Positions 6,595 through 14,197 of a DNA stretch of 23,327 nucleotides are shown here, piece after piece. The notes beneath the pieces are model-generated. The model did no database searches, had not been told where the DNA came from, and worked only from the letters and a program-made list of their open reading frames with translations. The stretch is from Deltaproteobacteria bacterium (GTDB lineage: Bacteria > Desulfobacterota > Desulfobacteria > Desulfobacterales > JAUVKB01), in the NCBI GenBank assembly GCA_030596405.1, contig JAUVKB010000009.1:1-23327 (forward strand). The letters are read 5' to 3'. Each line of letters starts with the position of its first letter. Positions within the stretch are counted from its first letter, which is position 1. Both the position numbers and the translations under genes were made by a program.

Positions 6595-7641
6595 ATGAAA
6601 CTTGGCATTATCGGTCTTTCCGGAGCAGGGAAGAGGACAGTATTTGAAGCATTAACAAAAAATTTTCAGACAGACCGCACTGGTGAAAGCCGTATCGGCA
6701 CAATTTATGTCCCGGATCAACGGGTCGATGTTTTAAGCGGCATGTATAATCCGAAAAAGACAATTTATGCTCAGGTGGAATACTTTCTCCCCGGCATTCC
6801 TGCTCATGGCCAGGGTAAAAAACCGGAACAGAACATTTCTGCTCTGGTAAGGGATTGCGACGGTTTGATCCATGTGCTGCGAAATTTTAAAGGTTTTGAC
6901 ACAAAAGGACCGGCCCCTTTTGACGACTTTCTCAAGCTTGACCAGGATCTTGTTTTTGACGATCTTGTTGTGGTTGAAAAACGGATGGAACGGATTGAGC
7001 TCGACAAAAAAAGAGGTAAAAAGATAGATCAACAGGAATTTTTACTGTTAACCGAATCTCTTAAAAGCCTTGAAAATGAGATTCCCTTGCGGAAAAATTC
7101 CGATATAGCATCTGCTCATATATTAAAAGGGTTTGCATTTGTTTCAGGCAAGCCTGTACTTGTCTTGTTTAACAATGAAGAAGATAACGACGAAGAAGAT
7201 GACGACGCTTTTCCTGATGTCGGCAACCTGAAGTCAAGGGAAGATTGCATGGTCATGCGTGGCAAGCTCGAACATGAACTTGCGCAAATGTCCGATGAAG
7301 AGGCCAAGGTCTTTCTTTCGGAATTTAACATCCATGAATCTGCTATGGACAGAGTTATCAAGCGTTCCTATGAACTTCTCGGGCTCATATCATTTTTTAC
7401 CGTAGGGGAAGATGAGGTAAGGGCATGGACTGTAAAAAAAGGGATTAAGGCCGTTGACGCCGCAGAGGTTATCCATTCGGATATAAAAAAAGGGTTCATA
7501 CGCGCTGAAGTAATTTCTTATAAAGATTTGATGGATGCCGGAACCTATAATAACGCAAAAAAACATGGGACTGTGAGACTCGAGGGGAAAAATTACGAAG
7601 TTTGTGACGGAGATATAATAAATTTTCGTTTTAATGTTTGA
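6595..7641 (+). CDS. YchF/Obg-like P-loop protein with degenerate GTPase motifs
   Basis: A 348-residue relative of YchF/OLA1. The C-terminal TGS-like end is convincing: GTYNNAKKHGTVRLEGKNYEV and DGDIINFRFNV. The segment ALVRDCDGLIHVLRNF matches the family's IR-x-x-DAIVHVVRCF. In the nucleotide site, G1 reads GLSGAGKRT (residues 7-15), with Arg14 where YchF proteins have the Mg-binding Ser of GKS. The G3 region reads YFLPGIPAHG (63-72) and lacks the DxxG aspartate. An NxxE-type G4 survives near residue 193, followed by an acidic run (195-204). The ATG at 6595 gives the family start MKLGIIGL; a GTG at 6559 would add 12 unconserved residues. It is likely the last gene of the cluster and may be a pseudo-GTPase. 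Confidence 0.8.
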   Translation: MKLGIIGLSGAGKRTVFEALTKNFQTDRTGESRIGTIYVPDQRVDVLSGMYNPKKTIYAQVEYFLPGIPAHGQGKKPEQNISALVRDCDGLIHVLRNFKGFDTKGPAPFDDFLKLDQDLVFDDLVVVEKRMERIELDKKRGKKIDQQEFLLLTESLKSLENEIPLRKNSDIASAHILKGFAFVSGKPVLVLFNNEEDNDEEDDDAFPDVGNLKSREDCMVMRGKLEHELAQMSDEEAKVFLSEFNIHESAMDRVIKRSYELLGLISFFTVGEDEVRAWTVKKGIKAVDAAEVIHSDIKKGFIRAEVISYKDLMDAGTYNNAKKHGTVRLEGKNYEVCDGDIINFRFNV

Positions 7642-7685
7642 CCATGCAAAAAGCTTCAAATTCAAGGCGTGCAAACTAGGGTTTT

Positions 7686-8669
7686 GTGATTAAATTTATT
7701 CCGGTATTTTTTGTATTTTATTTTATGATATCAATAACTTCTGTTGCGCAAAGCAGGCTGATAACTCTTTGCGATTATTTTGCGACTCCTGATAACAAGA
7801 AGATACGTTACATGGCCTGGTTGTGCGACAAAGAAAAGAGATGCGGAACCATTGTCCTGCTTGGAGGGAGAGGGGAGTTTTTGGAGAAGTATTCCGAAAC
7901 CGTCACCGACCTTATCGGGAAAGGTTTTGATGTATACGGTTTTGACTGGCGAGGTCAGGGTCTTTCAACACGGTCTCTGCCTAACAGGAAGAAAGGGTTT
8001 GTAGCTGATTATGATAATTATATAAAAGACCTGGATCAGTTCGTAAGCAGTATTGTAAGGCCTGAAGCTGTTTCTCCCATAATAATTCTCGCCCATTCAA
8101 TGGGCGGACATCTTGCCCTGCGGTTTATGCATGACCACCCAGGTTCGGTAGACAGAGCGGTTTTGGTATCGCCCATGATCGATATAGTAACTTCGCCCTT
8201 TCCCATGTGGCTTGTAAGGTCTATTACCTGGTTTGCGTGTAAAACAGGTTTTGGCCGTGCTTATACCATAGGTTCAAGTGATTATTCCTTTTTAAATGAA
8301 GATTTTGATGGCAACAGGCTTACATCAGACCCTGAACGTTTCCTTGTTGAAAAAAAGGAGATTAAAAAAAATCTTGACCTTGATTATGGCGGTGTGACAT
8401 ACCGCTGGCTTGCAGCGACTTTTAATTCAATAGATACACTCAAAAAAAAGAGATACGCTCAAGAGATAAAAGCGCCTGTTCTCATTATATGCGGTGGTTC
8501 AGACACTGTCGTATCCGTTCAAGCGCAAAAAAATATCTCTTCTATTATAAAAAATTGCCGGTTCGTCGAAATAGATGGATCACGTCATGAGATACTTATG
8601 GAAAACGATTCAATCCGTTTTATCTTTTGGCGCGAATTTGACGGTTTCGTCAATATATCCCGCACTTGA
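7686..8669 (+). CDS. Exported alpha/beta hydrolase (monoacylglycerol lipase / lysophospholipase-like)
   Basis: A 327-residue serine hydrolase of the Hydrolase_4 (PldB-like) type. The N-terminus is hydrophobic (FIPVFFVFYFMISI) and followed by SVAQS, a plausible signal peptidase I site, so export or membrane anchoring is likely. The oxyanion region is LLGGRGEFLEKY, the nucleophile elbow AHSMGG puts Ser138 in place, and the triad is completed by Asp273 (GGSDT) and His301 (SRHE). The GTG at 7686 has AGGG upstream; an internal ATG at 7725 lacks a ribosome-binding site and would lose most of the signal sequence. The family cleaves monoacylglycerol or lysophospholipid esters; the actual substrate is unknown. 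Its stop lies 13 bp before the glycyl radical enzyme gene, so the two probably share a transcript. Confidence 0.8.
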   Translation: MIKFIPVFFVFYFMISITSVAQSRLITLCDYFATPDNKKIRYMAWLCDKEKRCGTIVLLGGRGEFLEKYSETVTDLIGKGFDVYGFDWRGQGLSTRSLPNRKKGFVADYDNYIKDLDQFVSSIVRPEAVSPIIILAHSMGGHLALRFMHDHPGSVDRAVLVSPMIDIVTSPFPMWLVRSITWFACKTGFGRAYTIGSSDYSFLNEDFDGNRLTSDPERFLVEKKEIKKNLDLDYGGVTYRWLAATFNSIDTLKKKRYAQEIKAPVLIICGGSDTVVSVQAQKNISSIIKNCRFVEIDGSRHEILMENDSIRFIFWREFDGFVNISRT

Positions 8670-8682
8670 GAAGGAGATTATT

Positions 8683-11148
8683 ATGACTGCTGAAACAGTT
8701 GGTAAAATTACACAAATTATGAGGGAAGAGCCCTTTTACCAGAGCAGAGTATTCAGGGGGCTTGGCAGAATGGAGAATATTTCAGAGGAACGCCTGCCAT
8801 ATCGTGAAGGGGTTACCCTTTGTATCGAAAGACCCCGTTTGATAACAAAATCCTATAAAGAAACAGAGGGTGAGCCGATTGTTCTCAGAAGAGCCAAGGC
8901 GCTTGCCGATCTGCTCGACAATATGACAATCTATATTCTTCCTAATGAAAGAATAGTCGGCAATGTAACAGGCAAGGCTAACTCCCTGATTCATTATCCG
9001 GAACTTTTCTGGAGATGGTTGGATAAATATATTGAAAAGAAAAATTATAAATCTCTGCTGACCGAAGAAGAACGTGAAGAGCTTCACGATATTCATAAAT
9101 ATTGGAACGGAAAAGCCCTGCACGGCCTGGAGCGGGATGTGCTCCCCAAAGAAGTGCTGCCCTACTGGTCATATCTTAATCAGGGGGTGTTTGCATGGAT
9201 ACATGGCGGTTTTATGGGCGCGCCTAATTTTGACAAGCTGTTTAAATTAGGACTTAACGGAATTATTAAGGAGGCTGAGGATAAGTTAGACAAAATGTCA
9301 TCTGATCCAAACTGCTATTTTGATGCAAAAAATTACATAAAACAAAAGAATTTTTTAGACGCCGCCATTATAAGCTTACAGGCAGCAGTAAGATTCGGCA
9401 AAAGGTTTTCCGATTTAGCGTTAAAAACGGCAAACACCGAACAGGATAAAAGAAGAAAAAATGAATTGCTTGAAATGGCAAAAATTTGTGAGAGCGTTCC
9501 CGGCAATCCGCCCCGGACCTTTTATGAGGCATTGCAATGCTACTGGTTCGTGACATTGATTTATAGAATACTCGACCGGCAGGCTCCCGGACTGGGAGAA
9601 AGGATAGACCAGATCCTTTATCCATATTATAAAAAAGACAAGGATGCGGGAATAATAACAAAAGATCAGGCCCAGGAATTATTTGAGCATCTTATTTTAA
9701 GAATCAATGAAGAAGGACAGCTCTATCCTCCGGCCTTAGGCGGCGGCGGCGGCCTTAAAATTACCCAGAGGCTAACCACCATTGGCGGACAAACCCCTTC
9801 AGGTGAAGACGCGACAAATGAATTAACATATATTGTGTTGGATGCCGCCAAAACGATCGGGTTTGTTGAACCGGCAATAGCGGTCAGGCTGCACAAAAAC
9901 ACACCGGCCGAATTGTATGACAAAATCGTTGATATACTAAGGGACCCGCGTTCAAACGGTATCCCGGCCTTTTTCAATGATGAAATGATGGTGCCTTATT
10001 TGACTAATGTGGGAATTCCGGTTGAAGATGCCAGGAACTGGGCCAATCAAAGTTGTATGAAGTGGTGCATTCCCGGCAAGTCGATGGTAAGCCGGCAACT
10101 GGGCGGGTATTTTTCTTTGCCGAAGTGTTTAGAATACGCGTTAAACCAGGGAAAAGGCAACAAATTTTTTAATGGGAAGCAAATAGGTGCATTAACTCCC
10201 GATCCGCTTACATTTTCCAGTTTCAAAGATGTTGTTGAAGCATATTTGACCCAGGTTAAATTTTTCCTGCAAAAGCTTTTTACAATCTGGAATACAGTAG
10301 ATGCCCTTGAAGAAGTCTGGATGCCACAGCCGTTTTTATCCGCGCTCCTTGATGGTTGCATAGAAAACGGCAAGGATTGCAGAGAGTACAAGTATTATGC
10401 GGATTCAGTATTTCAGCCCACAGGCCAGACAGTTATAGCTAATTCACTGGCAGTAATAAAGAAGCTGGTTTTTGATGATAAGCTTATCACTATGTCCGAG
10501 CTGTTGGATGCCTTAAATAATAACTGGGAAGGGCATGAAAAGCTCAGAAGTATATGTATCAACAATGTGCCCAAATTCGGTAATGACGACGATTATGTTG
10601 ATTTCATAGCAAGGGATATTGCTCTTAAAACATCAGAACTTGTCCATAGTTTCAAAAATATTTACGGGGGCATATTCATGGAAGATGGCACCGGAGGAGC
10701 TACCTATTATGCTTTTAGCGGATTCACGGGCGCGACACCGGATGGCAGAAAAGACAGAGACATATTTAATGACGGCACGATTTCTCCTATAATCGGCACG
10801 GATAAAAAAGGACCTACTGCCGTGCTTAAATCCGTCGGCAAGATTGATCACTCAAAAACCTTTACAAACTGCCTGAACCAAAAGATTCAGCCCTTGTATT
10901 TGACTGATGAGCACAAAGATGCTTTCATTGCCTATCTTCGCTCATTTGTGGATCTGGGGATTCACCATATTCAGTTTAACGTTCTTGACAAAAATATTTT
11001 GCTGGACGCACAAAAAAAGCCTGATAACTATAGCGATCTTGTTGTAAGGGTAGCAGGTTTCAGCGCTTATTATGTTGATCTGGAAGATAAACTTCAGGAT
11101 CAAATAATTATGAGGACAGAGCAGCAATTAAGCAGTACTGGACGGTAG
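8683..11148 (+). CDS. Glycyl radical enzyme (PFL-like), substrate unknown
   Basis: An 821-residue glycyl radical enzyme. The C-terminal radical loop is intact: RVAGFSAYYVDL with Gly792, followed by QDQIIMRTE. The N-terminal family text is also present (LITKSYKETEGEP, RRAKALADLL, ERIVGN, YPELFWRWLDKY), as are TPDGRK and GPTAVLKSVGKID late in the chain. The thiyl cysteine loop reads NQSCMKWCIPGKS, with Cys458 and Cys462 as candidates. The Glu that follows the thiyl Cys in the CVEP-type eliminases (glycerol and choline lyase groups) is missing, so a diol or choline type of chemistry is unlikely. The ATG at 8683 has AAGGAG ideally placed. A radical-SAM activase, needed to install the glycyl radical, is not in the window. 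Confidence 0.9.
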   Translation: MTAETVGKITQIMREEPFYQSRVFRGLGRMENISEERLPYREGVTLCIERPRLITKSYKETEGEPIVLRRAKALADLLDNMTIYILPNERIVGNVTGKANSLIHYPELFWRWLDKYIEKKNYKSLLTEEEREELHDIHKYWNGKALHGLERDVLPKEVLPYWSYLNQGVFAWIHGGFMGAPNFDKLFKLGLNGIIKEAEDKLDKMSSDPNCYFDAKNYIKQKNFLDAAIISLQAAVRFGKRFSDLALKTANTEQDKRRKNELLEMAKICESVPGNPPRTFYEALQCYWFVTLIYRILDRQAPGLGERIDQILYPYYKKDKDAGIITKDQAQELFEHLILRINEEGQLYPPALGGGGGLKITQRLTTIGGQTPSGEDATNELTYIVLDAAKTIGFVEPAIAVRLHKNTPAELYDKIVDILRDPRSNGIPAFFNDEMMVPYLTNVGIPVEDARNWANQSCMKWCIPGKSMVSRQLGGYFSLPKCLEYALNQGKGNKFFNGKQIGALTPDPLTFSSFKDVVEAYLTQVKFFLQKLFTIWNTVDALEEVWMPQPFLSALLDGCIENGKDCREYKYYADSVFQPTGQTVIANSLAVIKKLVFDDKLITMSELLDALNNNWEGHEKLRSICINNVPKFGNDDDYVDFIARDIALKTSELVHSFKNIYGGIFMEDGTGGATYYAFSGFTGATPDGRKDRDIFNDGTISPIIGTDKKGPTAVLKSVGKIDHSKTFTNCLNQKIQPLYLTDEHKDAFIAYLRSFVDLGIHHIQFNVLDKNILLDAQKKPDNYSDLVVRVAGFSAYYVDLEDKLQDQIIMRTEQQLSSTGR

Positions 11149-11239
11149 TCAGGAAAATAACAATTGGTTTTTTCCTTTGTCGTAGGAGCAAAGGCCGATT
11201 TTATATTGATACTCCGGCTCAGGGGGTTACTTAGAGTCG

Positions 11240-11396
11240 TCAAGGGTGAGAAGTTTGATGTTGAGCTTATTATCCCTCTAAGTCTGAGCGAATTGCTGAC
11301 AACGGAGACAGAGCTCATGGCCATGGTTCCTGCCGTTTCTTTAGTCTGTGGTTTAACAATTTGAGATGTTTTTCCGCCGGCTGAGATCGACAACAA
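11240..11396 (-). pseudogene. Possible remnant of a heavy-metal P-type ATPase C-terminus
   Basis: On the minus strand just past feoB, one frame reads ETAGTMAMSSVSVVSNSLRL followed by RG. This closely resembles the last transmembrane segment and end of CopA-type P1B-ATPases (typically AMALSSVSVVSNSLRLR). Nothing of the rest of the ATPase is present: upstream lies feoB and downstream the frame becomes low-complexity. If real, it is a fragment of about 50 residues left by deletion or recombination. No proper start codon or ribosome-binding site is seen. The similarity is judged by eye on about 20 residues, so confidence is modest. Confidence 0.4.
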
Positions 11397-11405
11397 ATTG
11401 TCGAT
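11386..11405 (-). other. Short hairpin just after feoB
   Basis: ATCGACAA (11386-11393) and TTGTCGAT (11398-11405) are perfect 8-bp inverted arms with a 4-nt loop, 9 bp beyond the feoB stop. No clear T run follows on the minus strand. It may help end or stabilise the feo transcript. Confidence 0.4.
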
Positions 11406-11414
11406 ATGATGTTG

Positions 11415-13586
11415 CTAAGCGCCTAACAGCTTTCCTCCCTGGTAAACACAAAAAGCTATAAACCATGCAACAGAAGTATTGTATGCAATGCTGAAAAACA
11501 TCAATTTAAAGGAACCGGTTTCCCGTTTTATTGCTGCAACTGTGGCAAGGCATGGAAGATACAAAAGAACAAAGGTCATCATTGAAAGAGCGGACAGGGG
11601 AGTCATTCCGGATGATAAAAGAGCATTCTTTAAAGCGTCTGACTCTTCTTCGGCAGCATAAAGAACAGCCATTGTGCTTACAACAATCTCTTTGGCAACA
11701 AACCCGGTAAGAAGGGCTACTCCTCCGCGCCAATCAATGCCTATGGGTAAAAATAAAGGTGAAATGCTTTTGCCTATACGACCCATATAGGATTTTTCAA
11801 CTTGCTCGGCTCTTTGAGCCCTGGTTATTTCAAGTATATCCGCATCTTTTTTCTTTTTCAAAATTTTATTATCAACATTATCCGCCTTAATCTCAGATTC
11901 ATAAGACGATTCAATCTTTTCGATTTCACCGTGATAATCAAAAGAATACTCTATGTTGCGGGGAAAAGCAGAAAGCGCCCATACAACAACAGAACCGATA
12001 AGTATTATCCCGCCCATTTTTTTAAAAAACATTTTGCTGCGATCCCACATGTGAATCAAAAGACTTTTTAACATGGGAACCCTGTATGGCGGAAGCTCCA
12101 TGACAAAGGGAGCATCAGCACCAGTCAAGATAGTCAGGCGGAAAAGGCGACCGGTTATAATGGAAAAAATAATTCCGATAAGATAAATAGAAAAGATAAC
12201 ATTTCCGGCTTTTACACCAAAGAAGGTGGCTGCAAGCACAATATAAATAGGCAGTTTGGCTGAACAGGACATAAAAGGAATGATTAATATAGTCAGGATA
12301 CGGTCCTTTTCACTTTCAAGGGTACGGGCAGCCATTATTGCCGGGACATTGCAGCCGAATCCCATAAGCATCGGGATAAAAGATTTTCCATGAAGGCCTA
12401 TAAGATGCATTATTTTGTCCATGAGAAAGGCGACTCTGGCCATATATCCGGTATCCTCAAAAATTGCGATACAGAAGAAAAGGACCATTATATTTGGAAG
12501 AAAGATAATAACACTTCCGACACCTGCTATTATTCCGTTCAAAAGGAGATCCTTAAAGAGGCTCTCCGGGAGAAAGCCGTCTAATCCGGATGAAATCAGG
12601 CCTATGCCCATGTCAATCCATTCCATTGGATAGGCGCCAAAGGAGAAAGTTGCCTGGAACATTGCCCAGATAAAAAGGAAAAAGATCGGAAACCCGATAA
12701 AACGGTTTGTTAAAACAAGGTCTATGTTTCGAGATATATCTACGCGCTCTTTGTTGGATGCTGCATGTACTTCTTTAATAATTCCGGCGATAAATCCGTA
12801 TCGTTCACTAGCTGTGATGATTTCCGGTTCATCGCCGAAACAGTGCTTAAGATAACTTCGCTGCGATTGGGCTTCATTGAGAATATCCTGAGCACTGTCC
12901 CGGGCATTGTCAAGAATGCGTTTTTTAACAATTTCATCATCTTCTACCAGCTTTATAGCCGTCCACCTGGTATTATAGGAAAGCTTATCTGCAATCTTTT
13001 GTTCAATGAGGCTTTGAAGTTTTGAGATGGAATTTTCAATATCCCTGTTGTACCGAACCTTTCGCTTCTGAGGGACTTCAGAGCTGGACTCCGCCAGCTT
13101 TATGGCTGCTTCTAAAAGTGCATCAATCCCTTCATTTTTGTTGCCAACGGTAAATACAACCGGTACATTAAGAAGCTCGGAGAGCTTCTCGGCATTTATT
13201 TTAATCCCCCGCGTCTTGGCCAGGTCTGCCATATTCAGGGCAAATATAACCTTGCAATCGGTTTCTCTTAGCTGGGTAGCAAGATAAAGGCCTCGTTCCA
13301 GGCTGGAAGCATCGATGATGTCGATGACAACGTCAGGACATTCTTCGACAACAAAGTCGCGCGCAATGATTTCCTCAATAGAAAAGGGGGTCAGGCTGTA
13401 AGTTCCGGGAAGGTCAATAATTGTAAGATCGTACCCGAACCTGCTTATATTCCCTTCTTTTTTTTCAACTGTTACACCAGGCCAGTTTCCGACTTTCTGC
13501 CTGCTTCCGGTTATATTGTTAAATATTGTTGTTTTTCCTGAATTAGGATTGCCTGCAAGGGCTATTGTAAGTTTTTTTCGTTCCAT
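11415..13586 (-). CDS. feoB: Ferrous iron transporter FeoB
   Basis: A 723-residue inner-membrane Fe(II) transporter. The N-terminal G domain carries G1 GNPNSGKTT (12-20), G3 DLPG (58-61) and G4 NMAD (118-121), then a helical linker. The membrane part contains the two gate repeats typical of FeoB, with the conserved cysteines in GFGCNVPAI and FMSCSAKLPIYI. A charged helical segment near residues 550-610 (about IEKIESSYES to RAEQVEKSY) is commonly found in this family before YMGRIGKSISP. The start has AAGGA about 8 nt upstream. feoA lies 82 bp upstream on the same strand. Length and motifs are complete, so the protein should be functional. Confidence 0.97.
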   Translation of the reverse strand: MERKKLTIALAGNPNSGKTTIFNNITGSRQKVGNWPGVTVEKKEGNISRFGYDLTIIDLPGTYSLTPFSIEEIIARDFVVEECPDVVIDIIDASSLERGLYLATQLRETDCKVIFALNMADLAKTRGIKINAEKLSELLNVPVVFTVGNKNEGIDALLEAAIKLAESSSEVPQKRKVRYNRDIENSISKLQSLIEQKIADKLSYNTRWTAIKLVEDDEIVKKRILDNARDSAQDILNEAQSQRSYLKHCFGDEPEIITASERYGFIAGIIKEVHAASNKERVDISRNIDLVLTNRFIGFPIFFLFIWAMFQATFSFGAYPMEWIDMGIGLISSGLDGFLPESLFKDLLLNGIIAGVGSVIIFLPNIMVLFFCIAIFEDTGYMARVAFLMDKIMHLIGLHGKSFIPMLMGFGCNVPAIMAARTLESEKDRILTILIIPFMSCSAKLPIYIVLAATFFGVKAGNVIFSIYLIGIIFSIITGRLFRLTILTGADAPFVMELPPYRVPMLKSLLIHMWDRSKMFFKKMGGIILIGSVVVWALSAFPRNIEYSFDYHGEIEKIESSYESEIKADNVDNKILKKKKDADILEITRAQRAEQVEKSYMGRIGKSISPLFLPIGIDWRGGVALLTGFVAKEIVVSTMAVLYAAEEESDALKNALLSSGMTPLSALSMMTFVLLYLPCLATVAAIKRETGSFKLMFFSIAYNTSVAWFIAFCVYQGGKLLGA

Positions 13587-13668
13587 TCAATCCTTTAGTA
13601 TTAATTTAGCCTATTGAAAAACATGCCTGAATACGGCTTTTCATAAATCTTAAATGTCACACTCCTTA

Positions 13669-13896
13669 CTATTTTACATTATCTACCGTAATCTGTGAAG
13701 CTTCCTCAACTCTAAAAGATATATGGGAGCCTTTTACAATCAATTCAAGCGGGTCTTTCAAAGGAGCATATTTTTCTATATATACCTCGGAACCCTTTAA
13801 AATGCCCATTTCAAGTATCCGCCTGTGCAAAGCACCGTTTCCGCCAATGTTTTTTATCTTTCCGGTCTGGCCTTCTTTCATTTCACTTAATAGCAT
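13669..13896 (-). CDS. feoA: FeoA, SH3-like partner of FeoB
   Basis: A 75-residue cytoplasmic SH3-fold protein required for FeoB-dependent Fe(II) uptake. The sequence follows the family: LLSEMKEGQTGKIKNIGG, then RRILEMGILKGSEVYIEKYAP, LKDPLELIVKG and HISFRVEEASQITV. The length is standard. It is the first gene of the feoAB unit, about 25 nt downstream of the predicted transcription start. An AAGGG lies about 15 nt before the ATG, slightly far, so a start at Met6 is possible, but MLLSEM agrees with the usual N-terminus of FeoA. Confidence 0.95.
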   Translation of the reverse strand: MLLSEMKEGQTGKIKNIGGNGALHRRILEMGILKGSEVYIEKYAPLKDPLELIVKGSHISFRVEEASQITVDNVK

Positions 13897-13928
13897 GGGC
13901 AGATTTCCCTTTCTTGTTATAGATTTTA

Positions 13929-13957
13929 TTTATACGAAAAACTGAAACTAATGACAA
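13929..13957 (-). promoter_or_regulatory. Sigma-70-like promoter for feoAB
   Basis: Read on the minus strand, TTGTCA (13952-13957) and TATAAA (13929-13934) are separated by exactly 17 bp, close to the sigma-70 consensus. The expected start point near 13922 leaves a leader of about 25 nt before feoA. Feo promoters are usually repressed by Fur or IdeR/DtxR proteins; I could not find a convincing palindromic operator here. Confidence 0.65.
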
Positions 13958-14094
13958 AAAAGGGAGTTGTCAATAATACATTGTTTTTTTATAAATTCCG
14001 GTTTGAAATGTTTCTCAGTTTTGTCAGGAGGATCAACCGCCTTCAATCTGTCTGGTGCCATATCAACGACCTGTTTGACAACATCTTTCTGCAT
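13948..14094 (-). CDS. Small open reading frame upstream of feoA, unknown
   Basis: A 48-codon frame on the minus strand, starting ATG at 14094 (MQKDVVKQVVDMAPDRLKAV) and ending inside the feoAB promoter. The composition, rich in D, K, P and V with few rare residues, looks more like a real protein than random frame noise, but I do not recognise it and the upstream ribosome-binding site is unclear. It may be a genuine small protein or the tail of a decayed gene. It explains part of the 301-bp gap between feoA and hrpA; nothing else was seen in that gap besides the feo promoter. Confidence 0.25.
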   Translation of the reverse strand: MQKDVVKQVVDMAPDRLKAVDPPDKTEKHFKPEFIKKQCIIDNSLFCH

Positions 14095-14197
14095 CCCCGG
14101 CAAAAATCATCGTTTTTCATGTTTCAATGAGGTATATCAAAAATAGAGACATAAATTTTGATATGCAAGTTTATTCCATGATAGTATTGGTTCTGCA

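Noticed and set aside
8575..8682. Longer N-terminus for the glycyl radical enzyme
   Set aside because: It overlaps the hydrolase coding region, and the ATG at 8683 has an ideal AAGGAG.
11164..11364. A 66-codon plus-strand frame between the glycyl radical enzyme gene and feoB
   Set aside because: TTG start without ribosome-binding site; the opposite strand of the same stretch gives the better P-type ATPase-like match.
11750..11960. Charged coiled insert in FeoB as a possible novel domain
   Set aside because: A charged helical segment before the YMGRIG-like motif is common in FeoB proteins.
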